The notes under the pieces are model-generated. The model made no database searches, was not told the origin of the DNA, and was given only the letters and a program-made list of their open reading frames with translations. This document shows, in pieces, positions 55,850-64,000 of a stretch of 64,000 bases of DNA. Each line of letters starts with the position of its first letter. Position 1 is the stretch's first letter. Made by a program: the position numbers and the translations under genes. The stretch covers positions 62,001-126,000 of the forward strand of contig NZ_JAAAWN010000008.1 of the NCBI RefSeq assembly GCF_010500865.1. Reading direction: 5' to 3'. This DNA is from Alteromonas profundi. GTDB taxonomy: Bacteria; Pseudomonadota; Gammaproteobacteria; Enterobacterales; Alteromonadaceae.

Positions 55850-56097
55850 TTCAATGTGTGAGTGGCAGCCGCATTTACAATAAGGAAATCGGGTTTACCT
55901 TTAAATTTCGCCTATTTACCCTATAATATAACTGGTGGTTCACATTTTTTTAACACGGTGAACCTAATCCTTCATGTTAGCGTAATAGGGCTGTCAATTA
56001 GCTCATGTAGCTTACTTCTATGACAGAACTTATATGTCTCGCAGGATGCGGGCAATGTAGTGGTACCGGTGCGTACGGTACGTAGAGGAATTTAATT

Positions 56098-56520
56098 ATG
56101 CATTTATCTGAACAACAAAGCTTTAATCAAGCGTTAATCAAATTGGCGGTTTTATTGTACCAAGTTGATGGTATGGTCACCTTGTCTGAGCAGGACTATC
56201 TCAACTCTGTGGTAGAAGAGCTCGATTGGCAGAGCCCTATATGCCCAGAGGCATTTCTTACCGATACTATTTATCAAACCCGCCAGGCTATTGATACCGG
56301 CGATACGTTGCAGTATATGCGTGATCTTAAAGAAGACTTGGTATTTGATGCCGAGAAAGCGTTAGAAGTGGCCATGATGATTACGGGGGTAGACGGGGAA
56401 CGAAGTGAAGAAGAAACAGAACTACTCTCAGTGCTTACTCATAAACTACTTGCTAAAGCCCTAGTGGCAAATAAAGTGAATGAGCAAAACAGTGAAGGGG
56501 AAGCAGTCGCTCACCAGTGA
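56098..56520 (+). CDS. TerB-like domain protein
   Basis: A 140-aa helical protein with the TerB/DjlA-like pattern: a first helix pair with Leu-Tyr-Gln-Val-Asp-Gly-Met-Val-Thr-Leu-Ser-Glu (about 18-29), and a later Met-Ile-Thr-Gly-Val-Asp-Gly-Glu-Arg-Ser-Glu-Glu-Glu (about 93-105). The paired Asp-Gly and Glu motifs suggest metal binding, as in TerB. GAGGA lies nine bases before the ATG. It follows the kleisin-like gene after about 250 bases, a region that includes a perfect GTACCG / CGGTAC inverted repeat (56063-56081), so it may have its own promoter. The role is unknown. Confidence 0.65.
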   Translation: MHLSEQQSFNQALIKLAVLLYQVDGMVTLSEQDYLNSVVEELDWQSPICPEAFLTDTIYQTRQAIDTGDTLQYMRDLKEDLVFDAEKALEVAMMITGVDGERSEEETELLSVLTHKLLAKALVANKVNEQNSEGEAVAHQ

Positions 56521-57731
56521 AAAACAGTAAAACTCCTCTTGCCGCAGCCGCCTTGGTTGTGGCTGCTAGCACACTACTAGGCGTAGCCGGGTGTCATTCA
56601 CAGCCGAGTGCTAGATTTACGGCTTCGTCGGCCACATTTCCTAGCAAAGTTGCGCCTTATTCGCGTTATCTTGGCCGTATTGAAGCATGGCTAAAGTCGG
56701 AACGCATTTTTATTAGCGAAAATGAAGCGCAGGAACTGGCGATGAATATGCCGTTTGAGTGCGCAAGCAATGTCACCGATCGCGGCGTGCTTTTCGTTCA
56801 CGGTTTAGGCGACTCACCGTATTTTTTTCGTGATGTAGCACAATCTTTATGTAATCAAGGCATACGAGTTCGAACCCTATTGTTACCGGGCCACGGAACT
56901 AAGCCAGGAGATATGCTTAAAGTATCTTATGACAGTTGGCAGCAGGAAACCGAGTTTCACTTAAACCTGCTTGCTGAAGAAGTTGATACGCTTTACGCCG
57001 GTGGCTTTTCTACAGGGGCGAATTTGGTGACACTTGCTGCCTCTGGGCGTGATGATGTTGAGGGCTTATTACTGTTTTCTCCCGCCTTTAAGTCACGCTT
57101 TTTTGTGTCAAAACTCGCGCCTTATGTAGATAGTTTGTTTCCCTGGCCTAATGTGGAAAAAGAAGACAATCCCAGTCGCTATAATTCAACGGCGATGCCG
57201 GGCTTCGCCGCTTATCAAGAAAGCGTAAACGCACTTCAAGGTTATTTTGAAACCAAGCAGATAGACGTGCCTGTGATAATAGTTGTTGCCGAACAAGACA
57301 GCGTTGTCGATACGCAATGGGTTGCTCAGCAGTACGCTAACAACTTCACATCACCCATCAAATGTTTGTTATGGCAGGGAGAAACCGCCCCACGAGACGT
57401 AACCGAACAGGGCGCCACAGTAGCGTTACAGACTATGCGCTTACCCGAAAAACGCATAGCTGCGGCGTCTCATATGAGCGTGTTATTTTCACCTGAAAAC
57501 CCGTTATACGGTGTGCAGTCAAACTTTCGTATCTGCGACAACGGTCAATCAGAAGGTAAGCAGGCTCAATGCGAGGCTGGGGAGGAGGTATGGTTTGGGC
57601 CTTGGGGCTACACCGATAAGCAACACGTTTACTCTCGACTTACATATAACCCTTACTTTGACGCTATGATAGCGCAACTACTGGCTTTCACCGATAAGGA
57701 AAAAGCCAGTACACTATGCGCTAGGGATTAA
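56517..57731 (+). CDS. Alpha/beta-hydrolase lipoprotein
   Basis: A 404-aa protein with a lipoprotein signal (Val-Ala-Gly-Cys, Cys26) and an alpha/beta-hydrolase domain. The oxyanion segment Val-His-Gly-Leu-Gly-Asp-Ser lies at 94-100 and the nucleophile elbow Gly-Gly-Phe-Ser165-Thr-Gly at 162-167. A later Glu-Gln-Asp-Ser-Val-Val-Asp and Ser-His-Met-Ser supply candidate acid and His. It is probably an esterase or lipase-like enzyme facing the periplasm; the substrate is unknown. The GTG start overlaps the TerB-like stop by four bases (GTGA), so the two are co-translated. It converges on the RND gene, with a four-base overlap. Confidence 0.8.
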   Translation: MKNSKTPLAAAALVVAASTLLGVAGCHSQPSARFTASSATFPSKVAPYSRYLGRIEAWLKSERIFISENEAQELAMNMPFECASNVTDRGVLFVHGLGDSPYFFRDVAQSLCNQGIRVRTLLLPGHGTKPGDMLKVSYDSWQQETEFHLNLLAEEVDTLYAGGFSTGANLVTLAASGRDDVEGLLLFSPAFKSRFFVSKLAPYVDSLFPWPNVEKEDNPSRYNSTAMPGFAAYQESVNALQGYFETKQIDVPVIIVVAEQDSVVDTQWVAQQYANNFTSPIKCLLWQGETAPRDVTEQGATVALQTMRLPEKRIAAASHMSVLFSPENPLYGVQSNFRICDNGQSEGKQAQCEAGEEVWFGPWGYTDKQHVYSRLTYNPYFDAMIAQLLAFTDKEKASTLCARD

Positions 57732-60700
57732 GCATGTTCGCCAGCGGCTTCCATTTCTTTTTCTAGTCTATCAGTTTCATCAGCCCGTGGCTTGGTGAAG
57801 CGCGCTAAGGCTAGGTACAAAACAGGGGTAAGGTACAAGGTAAAGACAACCGCGATACCTAATCCACCGAATACTACCCAACCAATAGCGTTACGTGCTT
57901 CTGCCCCTGCGCCTGTAGAGAGGATAAGAGGAAGACCACCTAATATGGTCGACACAAGGGTCATCATAATTGGGCGAAGACGAACTTTACCTGCTTCAAC
58001 AATGGCGTCGTACACTTCATAGCCGCGATCTCTTAGCTGATCAGCAAACTCAATAAGTAATATGGCATTTTTCGCCAACAACCCAATAAGCATAACTAAG
58101 CCAATTTGCGAATACACATTGATACTTGTACTGGTTAAGAACAAGGCATAAATAGCAGCGGCAATACCAAAGGGAACCGTGAGCATAACGACTATCGCGC
58201 TGTTTACACTCTCAAACTGCGCGGCTAGCACTAACAATACAATGATAAAGGCCAAAACATACGTTAGGGCAACTTGCTGTGACGTTTCCTCAAATGTTTG
58301 TGCTTCGCCTAAAAATACCAAACCAATCCCGTTCGGAAGGTTTTCTTGTGCAAGACTGCGAACTCCCTCCACAACATCGCTAAGGGGAATATCTTCTGGT
58401 AATTCCATTTCAATCTTAATGGCACGGCGCTGCGCTTGTCGCTCTAATTCTGCAGCTACCCCTTCTTCAGTAATATAGGCAACGCTAGACAGCGGAACCA
58501 AATTGCCGGTATTACTTTTTACGTACAAGTTGGTTAATTCAGAAGGGTTTAAGGTGCTTCTGTTATTCGTTTGAAGCATGATAGGGATAGCCTGATCGCC
58601 CACGTTAAGGTCGGCAATATCATCGCCGTTTACCGCTGCCGTTAGTGTGCTGGCAATATCACTTAAGGGAACGCCAAGCTCTTCTGCACGACGTCGGTCG
58701 ATGTTTACCCGCATTTGTGGCTGAGTCGGGTCGTAACTCACCCTTGGTCGTCCTAGTTCAGGCATCGCGCTTTCTATATCACGGGCGAACGACATAGCGG
58801 CCTTGTGGATATTCTCGTAAGTATCGCCTGTTAACGCTATTTCTAATCCGCCGCCCTGACCTCGAAGGTTTAAGCTATTGCCGCCGAAAGCATTGCCGGG
58901 AGCGCCGGGGATATTCTGCAGTCCAGGACGAATTTCATTCACCACGTCCTGTAACGATTTATCTCTATTATCCCAATGTTGGAGCGGGGCAGTTATAAAC
59001 ACAATATTAGGGTCCCAGCGCCCTACAACGGTATAAATAGAGTCAATGGTGCCATTCTCCACATAGGGCAGTAGCATTTCTTCCATTTTCTCGGCTTGCC
59101 GATCCATAAAGTTTAGCCCAGCCCCATCAGGTCCGCGGGCAAAAATTCGAATGGTACCTCTATCTTCGCTCGGTAACAGTTCATTGTCGATGTTCTTGGC
59201 TAAAAGGTACGCACCACCGCCAGCCAGTAAGCTCAATACACCTACTACCCAAGCGTATTTCAATGCCTTCACTAAAGAATATTGGTATGCCCGTAAGCAT
59301 GCGTGCCCAAAGCGGCCGAATGTAGCATGAAAGAAACCCGAGGTGGTTTGTTTCTTTACTGCTAATCGTGCGGTAAGTGCTGGAACCAGTGACAAAGCAA
59401 CGAAGGATGAAATAATTACGGCACCAGCAAGTACACCGCCGAATTCTCTAAATAGCCTACCTGCGGTAGAAGGAAGAAAGGCAATAGGAATGAATACCGA
59501 GGCGAGCACCGCGGTAGTTGCAATAACTGCGAAAAAGACTTCTCGGGTTCCCACCACTGCTGCGGCACGCGCGCCTAAGCCCATGCCTCTGCGCCGTTGA
59601 ATGTTTTCTGATACGACAATGGCGTCATCCACAATCATGCCGGTGGCTAACACAAGTGCTAACAGAGTAAGTATATTAATCGAAAAACCCATCGCCCATA
59701 TTATGCCAAGGGCGCCTGCCAACGAGACTGGTATAGACAGGGCGGGCACGAGCGTTGCGCGCCAGCTACCGATAAATACCAGTAGGGTAACGATTACAAG
59801 GGCAATGGTGAGGCTTAGTGAAACAACAACTTCGGTAACAGAATCGCGGATAAACTCAGCGTCATCAGATGTCACTACGATATCCATATCAGTAAACCGC
59901 TTGTCTAAGTCAGCTACCATTGCAAGAACTTCATCTGAGATCTCAATGGTATTTGAGCTTGCCTGGCGTATGACACCTACTCCGATAACAGGTTTTCCGT
60001 CAAGGCGCACGACACTTGAACTATCAGCGGGACCGAAATATACGCTGGCCACATCGTTAACGCGAATATCGCCACTAACAACAATATTACCTACATCTTC
60101 TGCGGTTACCGAGGTGGCATCAGCGCGTACAATAAGCGCTTGATCAGCCGACTGAATACTGCCTGCTGGAACATCAAATGGGGCAAGGGCAAGTGCATCC
60201 GCAATGTCTGTCATGGAAAGCCCGAAACTGGTTAAACGAAGCGGATCTACGGACACCCTAAGAACGCGGGCGCGATCGCCGCTTAAACTTACATCAGCTA
60301 CCCCGGGAATGCTTAAAAATAGGGGGGCCACATCGGTATCTACCCGCTCTGTGAGGGTTTCCATATCCAGCGTATCACTTGATATTGCAAGGCTAACCAC
60401 TGCTTGTGCGTCGTTGTCGGCACGAATAATTGAAACTTGTTCAACATCTTCAGGCAATTGCCTTTGAACGCGACTCACCGATTCGCGGGTTTCATTTGCC
60501 GCATCTTCTAAGTTAATGCCAGGCCTAAATTCAACCCTAACGCGGGCTGAGTTTTCCTCGCTTTGGGCATAAATGTTTTTTACTCCACTCACCCGCGCTA
60601 CGGCGCCTTCAAGACGGCTGGTAACCTCTGCGTCAACCGTTTCAGGAGACGCTCCGGGGTAAGACGCTGTTACTGTTACTCGAGGGGTATCTACATCAGG

Positions 60701-60832
60701 CAATTCTCTTACTTCAAGCCCACTTAATGCGGCTAAACCAGCAATTGCTATCAACAGATTTAATACCACAATGAGTACGGGGCGACGAATAGATAACGAG
60801 GGTAAGTCGTTCGTCACGGGAGTCTTACTCAT
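57728..60832 (-). CDS. RND family efflux transporter, inner-membrane pump
   Basis: A 1034-aa proton-driven pump of the AcrB/MexF (HAE-1) type. It has twelve membrane helices and two large periplasmic loops. Helix 4 carries the proton-relay Val-Asp-Asp-Ala-Ile-Val-Val-Ser-Glu-Asn near 400. The length is typical. The ATG at 60832 has GGAGG nine bases upstream and overlaps the adaptor stop by eight bases; 30 extra upstream codons in frame lie inside the adaptor gene and are not used. No outer-membrane channel gene is adjacent, so it must use a TolC encoded elsewhere. The substrate cannot be predicted. Confidence 0.93.
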   Translation of the reverse strand: MSKTPVTNDLPSLSIRRPVLIVVLNLLIAIAGLAALSGLEVRELPDVDTPRVTVTASYPGASPETVDAEVTSRLEGAVARVSGVKNIYAQSEENSARVRVEFRPGINLEDAANETRESVSRVQRQLPEDVEQVSIIRADNDAQAVVSLAISSDTLDMETLTERVDTDVAPLFLSIPGVADVSLSGDRARVLRVSVDPLRLTSFGLSMTDIADALALAPFDVPAGSIQSADQALIVRADATSVTAEDVGNIVVSGDIRVNDVASVYFGPADSSSVVRLDGKPVIGVGVIRQASSNTIEISDEVLAMVADLDKRFTDMDIVVTSDDAEFIRDSVTEVVVSLSLTIALVIVTLLVFIGSWRATLVPALSIPVSLAGALGIIWAMGFSINILTLLALVLATGMIVDDAIVVSENIQRRRGMGLGARAAAVVGTREVFFAVIATTAVLASVFIPIAFLPSTAGRLFREFGGVLAGAVIISSFVALSLVPALTARLAVKKQTTSGFFHATFGRFGHACLRAYQYSLVKALKYAWVVGVLSLLAGGGAYLLAKNIDNELLPSEDRGTIRIFARGPDGAGLNFMDRQAEKMEEMLLPYVENGTIDSIYTVVGRWDPNIVFITAPLQHWDNRDKSLQDVVNEIRPGLQNIPGAPGNAFGGNSLNLRGQGGGLEIALTGDTYENIHKAAMSFARDIESAMPELGRPRVSYDPTQPQMRVNIDRRRAEELGVPLSDIASTLTAAVNGDDIADLNVGDQAIPIMLQTNNRSTLNPSELTNLYVKSNTGNLVPLSSVAYITEEGVAAELERQAQRRAIKIEMELPEDIPLSDVVEGVRSLAQENLPNGIGLVFLGEAQTFEETSQQVALTYVLAFIIVLLVLAAQFESVNSAIVVMLTVPFGIAAAIYALFLTSTSINVYSQIGLVMLIGLLAKNAILLIEFADQLRDRGYEVYDAIVEAGKVRLRPIMMTLVSTILGGLPLILSTGAGAEARNAIGWVVFGGLGIAVVFTLYLTPVLYLALARFTKPRADETDRLEKEMEAAGEHA

Positions 60833-61880
60833 TTGCTGGGCCTCCAGCAAGTTCGGTAGTAATCGCTTGGCCTGTACGCAAACGCTGAACGCCTTCGGCA
60901 ATAAGAGTATCGCCCTCTTCAATATCGCCAGATACTAAGATAGTGCCGCGAAGGCGTTGGTGAACACTTACATCCACGCGTTTCGCTTTACCATCTTCCG
61001 CTAACCAAATATAGGCCCCGGTTGCGCCCCATAGCAAAGCGGCTTCGGGTATTGCCGCATAGCGGTCGCCTTTCATACTTAAATGAACACGAAAGCTCAT
61101 CCCTGGGCGGTATTTATCAGCAGAGTTATCTAACAGGGCGCGAGCACGGAGGGTACGATCAGTCTCATTGATGCGAGAATCTATTTGCGCGATTTCCGCA
61201 CTAAGCGAAGTTTCTTTATCCGTCCATGGTTCAAGCGTTACTTTCGGCGCGTTTAGCAAAACAGGTAACGCTGCTTCTGGCGCTTTAAAGTTAACGAATA
61301 GTTTAGCGCGATTATCTATGGTGGTGATCACCGTTTGTTCATTAATACGATCGCCTTCTTCTATGTCGGTAAAACCCACTACACCATCAAAAGGTGCAAT
61401 TATATGGCGGTCTTCTAAGTCTACTTTGGTTTCTTCCAGGGCAACTTGGGCTAAATCTCGCTGAGTACGGGCGAGATCGAGTTCACTAATGGGCACAGCC
61501 CCTTTTTTATAACTAGATTCCAATCGCTCTAAAGTACGTTGTGCTTCTTTTAAATTCAGTTCAGCGCGCTTTACTGCTACTTGTTGACGTCTATCATCCA
61601 AGCGCACCAGTATTTTTCCCGCTTCTACAGACTGGCCAGGAACAAAGTGAATTTCTTCCACTTCATCAGATACCGGCGAGAAAAGCGTTACAGAGCGCAC
61701 AGCTTCGGCACTGCCCACAGCTTCAACATTACGGGTTTCATGTATAAATGTGATAGGTTGTGTAACCACCAACTTAGCTGGTTCATCCCCACGATACTGG
61801 GCGAAACTTGTGGCGCTTGGAAGAGCGAGCGCGAGGCAGCATGTGGCTGCCGTAAAATAACGGGATAGTAAGTTTTTCAT
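60825..61880 (-). CDS. RND efflux periplasmic adaptor (membrane fusion protein)
   Basis: A 351-aa HlyD/AcrA-like adaptor. It has a signal peptide (about 1-27, Ser-Phe-Ala before Gln), a lipoyl-type half motif (Phe-Val-Pro-Gly-Gln-Ser-Val-Glu-Ala-Gly, about 80-90), a short coiled-coil hairpin (about 100-150), the second lipoyl half (Ile-Ala-Pro-Phe-Asp-Gly-Val-Val-Gly) and beta-barrel and membrane-proximal domains. It is not a lipoprotein, as no lipobox Cys follows the signal. It lies directly before the pump gene, with an overlap, so the two form one operon. Confidence 0.92.
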   Translation of the reverse strand: MKNLLSRYFTAATCCLALALPSATSFAQYRGDEPAKLVVTQPITFIHETRNVEAVGSAEAVRSVTLFSPVSDEVEEIHFVPGQSVEAGKILVRLDDRRQQVAVKRAELNLKEAQRTLERLESSYKKGAVPISELDLARTQRDLAQVALEETKVDLEDRHIIAPFDGVVGFTDIEEGDRINEQTVITTIDNRAKLFVNFKAPEAALPVLLNAPKVTLEPWTDKETSLSAEIAQIDSRINETDRTLRARALLDNSADKYRPGMSFRVHLSMKGDRYAAIPEAALLWGATGAYIWLAEDGKAKRVDVSVHQRLRGTILVSGDIEEGDTLIAEGVQRLRTGQAITTELAGGPANE

Positions 61881-61908
61881 TATATTTCCGAAGCGTTTTA
61901 TCGTTTTT

Positions 61909-61944
61909 ACGTGATGAGTTTTGTTTGTATTTTGTACATCACGT
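61909..61944. promoter_or_regulatory. Spaced inverted repeat upstream of the RND operon
   Basis: ACGTGATG (61909-61916) is mirrored by CATCACGT (61937-61944) with 20 bases between, 29-64 bases ahead of the adaptor start and just past the ABC exporter stop. It has no T-run, so it is more likely a regulator operator than a terminator. No regulator gene is adjacent. Confidence 0.35.
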
Positions 61945-61982
61945 TACTTAAGCATTATGTACTGTATAGCACCACAGCCAGT

Positions 61983-63743
61983 TCAGCTAAGCAATTGCAG
62001 TTCAGCGTATTCCCTATACAAGGTATCGCTTTTCATCAGTTCGCTATGGGTACCGGTGGCTACAACCTTACCTGCATCCATAACCACAATTCTGTCTGCG
62101 TGCTGCACGGTAGCTAGCCTGTGGGCTATAACAATGCTGGTTTTACCTTCCATTAACCGATTCATGGCTTGCTGTACCATGCGCTCGCTCATAGCATCTA
62201 GCGCGCTGGTAGCTTCATCAAGCAGTAAAATAGGGCGGTTAGCCAGAATTGCTCGAGCAATGGCAATACGTTGTTTTTGGCCGCCAGACAATTTGGTTCC
62301 GCGCTCACCAAGTTCTGTGTGATATCGATTTTCGAGGTTGTCGATGAATTCGTGGGCGAAGGCTTGCTTCGCGGCTTTTATTACCGCCTCGTCATTAGCC
62401 TCTTCATTGCCGTATCGAATGTTCTCCATTACCGTAGTTGCGAATACCACGGGCTCTTGTGTTACTACCGCAATATATTTGCGTAGGGTGTGTAGGGGCA
62501 GGGTAGATGCAGGCACGCCATCAATCAGGATGTGCCCTTGCTGAGGATCGTAAAAACGCATTAGCATTTGAAATAGTGTTGTTTTTCCTGCGCCGCTAGG
62601 CCCAACTAAGGCCAACTTTTCGTTAGCGTTTATATGTAGATTTAGGTTGGTAAACAAAGGCGCACTTCTATTGTACGCAAAGGTAACGTCTTTAAGCGTA
62701 ATAGATGGCGCCATATGGGATGTATTGATTTTGCTTACGTGATCGCCGGGTGAAATGATCCCAGGTGTGGTCTGGTAAAGTTGATATAGGCGTTCTGAAG
62801 CGCCAACCCCCCGTTGCACTTCGCCAATAACTTCACTTATAGTGGCAATACTCCCCCCCGCCATTACGGCGTAAAACAAAAACGCAGACAGTTCACCTAC
62901 TGTCATGGCACCGCTAAATACCTGTCTGGCGCCCACCCATGCAATAAAGATAATAGCCGTCATGCTTAAGCACATAATGCAGCCGATTAGTAACGAGCGG
63001 TAGTGTATTCTGCGCTTAGCCGCAGCCATAGCAAGCTCTACACGAGAGGCGAAGTGATGGCGCTCTTTATCTTCAGCAGTATAGGCTTGTACGGTCATTA
63101 TTTCGTGCAAGCTTTGGTCGATATGTGCCCCTAAATCGGCTATTTTGTCTTGACTAATTTTGGCGTATTTACGTACCTGTGGGGCGAGAACCTTTATAGG
63201 GATAAGCACTCCCGGCACCGCCACAATTACGCAAAAGGTAAGTAGCGGACTTGAAATTCCCATCAGCACTAGCGCGCCACAAAAGGTAACGATGGAACGC
63301 AATGTCATTGATAAACTCATTCCTACCACGGTTTGGATCACCGTGGTATCACTAGTAAAACGAGAAATGACTTCGCCAGTGCGTAGTTCGGCAAAAAACG
63401 ATGGCGGCAGAGATAATAAATGCGCATAGACTTGCTTTCGAATATCGGCGCTAACCCGCTCTCCTAACCACGTCATAAGGTAAAAACGCGCATAGGTTGC
63501 CACGCAAGCGACTAATGTGATGGCAAGCACGATAAGAGTGGCTTTATTCAAGGTTTCAGGCGCGCTTTCTACAAAGCCACTGTCGATAGCATACTTAATG
63601 CCCTGGCCTAGCATTAGCCATGAAATGGCAGCGGTGAACAAAGCCAGTATGGCCCCAACCACCCGCTTTTTGTACCGACGTAAATGGGAACCAATCCATA
63701 GTAAAACTTGCTTTGTAGATACTTCATTTAGCGGTGTAGCCAA
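61983..63743 (-). CDS. MsbA-type ABC exporter (fused membrane and ATPase domains)
   Basis: A 586-aa half-transporter that should work as a homodimer. Six membrane helices (about 25-310) are followed by a nucleotide-binding domain with Walker A Gly-Pro-Ser-Gly-Ala-Gly-Lys-Thr (about 379-386), signature Leu-Ser-Gly-Gly-Gln-Lys-Gln-Arg (about 483-490) and Walker B Ile-Leu-Leu-Leu-Asp-Glu-Ala (about 503-509). It belongs to the lipid or drug exporter group. The essential msbA is usually followed by lpxK; here no lpxK is seen and the next gene is the RND adaptor, so it is more likely a paralogue exporting a drug or lipid-like compound. Confidence 0.9.
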   Translation of the reverse strand: MATPLNEVSTKQVLLWIGSHLRRYKKRVVGAILALFTAAISWLMLGQGIKYAIDSGFVESAPETLNKATLIVLAITLVACVATYARFYLMTWLGERVSADIRKQVYAHLLSLPPSFFAELRTGEVISRFTSDTTVIQTVVGMSLSMTLRSIVTFCGALVLMGISSPLLTFCVIVAVPGVLIPIKVLAPQVRKYAKISQDKIADLGAHIDQSLHEIMTVQAYTAEDKERHHFASRVELAMAAAKRRIHYRSLLIGCIMCLSMTAIIFIAWVGARQVFSGAMTVGELSAFLFYAVMAGGSIATISEVIGEVQRGVGASERLYQLYQTTPGIISPGDHVSKINTSHMAPSITLKDVTFAYNRSAPLFTNLNLHINANEKLALVGPSGAGKTTLFQMLMRFYDPQQGHILIDGVPASTLPLHTLRKYIAVVTQEPVVFATTVMENIRYGNEEANDEAVIKAAKQAFAHEFIDNLENRYHTELGERGTKLSGGQKQRIAIARAILANRPILLLDEATSALDAMSERMVQQAMNRLMEGKTSIVIAHRLATVQHADRIVVMDAGKVVATGTHSELMKSDTLYREYAELQLLS

Positions 63744-63792
63744 AATAACCTCTTTTTTAAACTTCGACTTGGTTTTTAAAATAAGGCTGTAA

Positions 63793-63813
63793 CGTTAGGA
63801 GAAAAACCTAACG
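63793..63813. repeat. Short hairpin upstream of the ABC exporter gene
   Basis: CGTTAGG (63793-63799) pairs with CCTAACG (63807-63813) around a seven-base A-rich loop, 50-70 bases ahead of the exporter start. It could be an operator or the end of an upstream transcript. The remaining bases to 64000 show no gene. Confidence 0.45.
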
Positions 63814-64000
63814 ATACTAACGTGTAAGCGTTACCGGCATGGAGCCAATCTTAAACAATGTTGAAGATTATACGCTGAATATGCATGCGTTGTTTTGAAC
63901 ATGCGACTACAGATGCAGTAAATCAGGTGGGTGGGCCGTTAATCTAAAAACGAGGGGGAGGGGAGAGAGTAATTGAGGTCCGCATCATTACGACGAACCT

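Noticed and set aside
61983..63743. Naming the ABC exporter msbA
   Set aside because: No lpxK or other lipid A gene adjoins it and it sits beside an RND pump, so a paralogue is at least as likely.
1..64000. CRISPR arrays, tRNA or rRNA genes, insertion sequences, prophage
   Set aside because: No regularly spaced repeats, cloverleaf-like sequences, transposase or integrase motifs or phage structural genes were seen on either strand.

Overview
The window reads as a chromosomal segment of a marine gammaproteobacterium of the Alteromonadales, most likely Alteromonas or a close relative. The evidence is the gene content and gene order: a MoxR/DUF58/DUF4381/Bat operon, fadI-fadJ, a cysD-cysC-cysQ-cysN-SLC13 permease operon, DUF3379 anti-sigma factor, the ypjD-yfjD/ffh neighbourhood, and large two-component-propeller GGDEF/EAL sensors. 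This genus assignment is inference; no rRNA or other marker gene is present. I saw no tRNA, rRNA, CRISPR array, transposase, integrase or phage gene.

Layout. 0.2-3.5 kb: an M28 peptidase lipoprotein, a divergent DUF3025 gene and a Yip1-like membrane protein. 3.7-9.1 kb (minus): sulfate activation operon cysD-cysC-cysQ-cysN plus an SLC13/TrkA-C permease, ended by a clear terminator. 9.4-13.0 kb (minus): putP and a TPR-GGDEF membrane protein. 13.2-14.5 kb (minus): ECF sigma factor with overlapping DUF3379 anti-sigma gene. 14.6-23.7 kb (minus): a DUF885 lipoprotein and the Bat operon (MoxR ATPase, DUF58, DUF4381, BatA, a fused BatB/BatC and BatD). 24.0-27.4 kb (plus): fadI-fadJ behind a promoter that carries a strong FadR-like operator. 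27.6-35.8 kb: two tiny genes, a 1516-residue propeller-PAS-GGDEF-EAL sensor and an M16 pitrilysin-like peptidase. 35.9-40.7 kb: sixA, a 62-aa helical protein, yfjD (corB), ypjD and ffh, the last two separated by two perfect tandem hairpins.

41.1-46.2 kb is a stress-type cluster: a His-rich membrane protein, a 55-aa acidic protein, a large-subunit KatE catalase with a C-terminal GATase-like domain, a YghA-like SDR and a PA2169-type four-helix protein. 46.6-49.9 kb holds an unrecognised 685-aa exported protein with an internal duplication and a probable polysaccharide-lyase-like lipoprotein. 57.7-63.7 kb (minus) is an RND pump with its adaptor and an MsbA-type ABC exporter.

The best candidate for an under-described system is 50.3-55.85 kb. 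Three genes are joined by ATGA overlaps: a 1232-aa SMC-like ATPase (DUF3584 type, P-loop at the N terminus, hinge-like interruption in a long coiled coil, Walker B at the C terminus), a 211-aa MukE-like winged-helix protein and a 406-aa MukF/kleisin-like protein. It looks like a MukBEF/MksBEF-type condensin with the ATPase gene first. I see no JetD/MksG nuclease next to it. A TerB-like gene and a lipoprotein hydrolase follow. Whether it segregates chromosomes, defends against plasmids or does something else cannot be read from the sequence.
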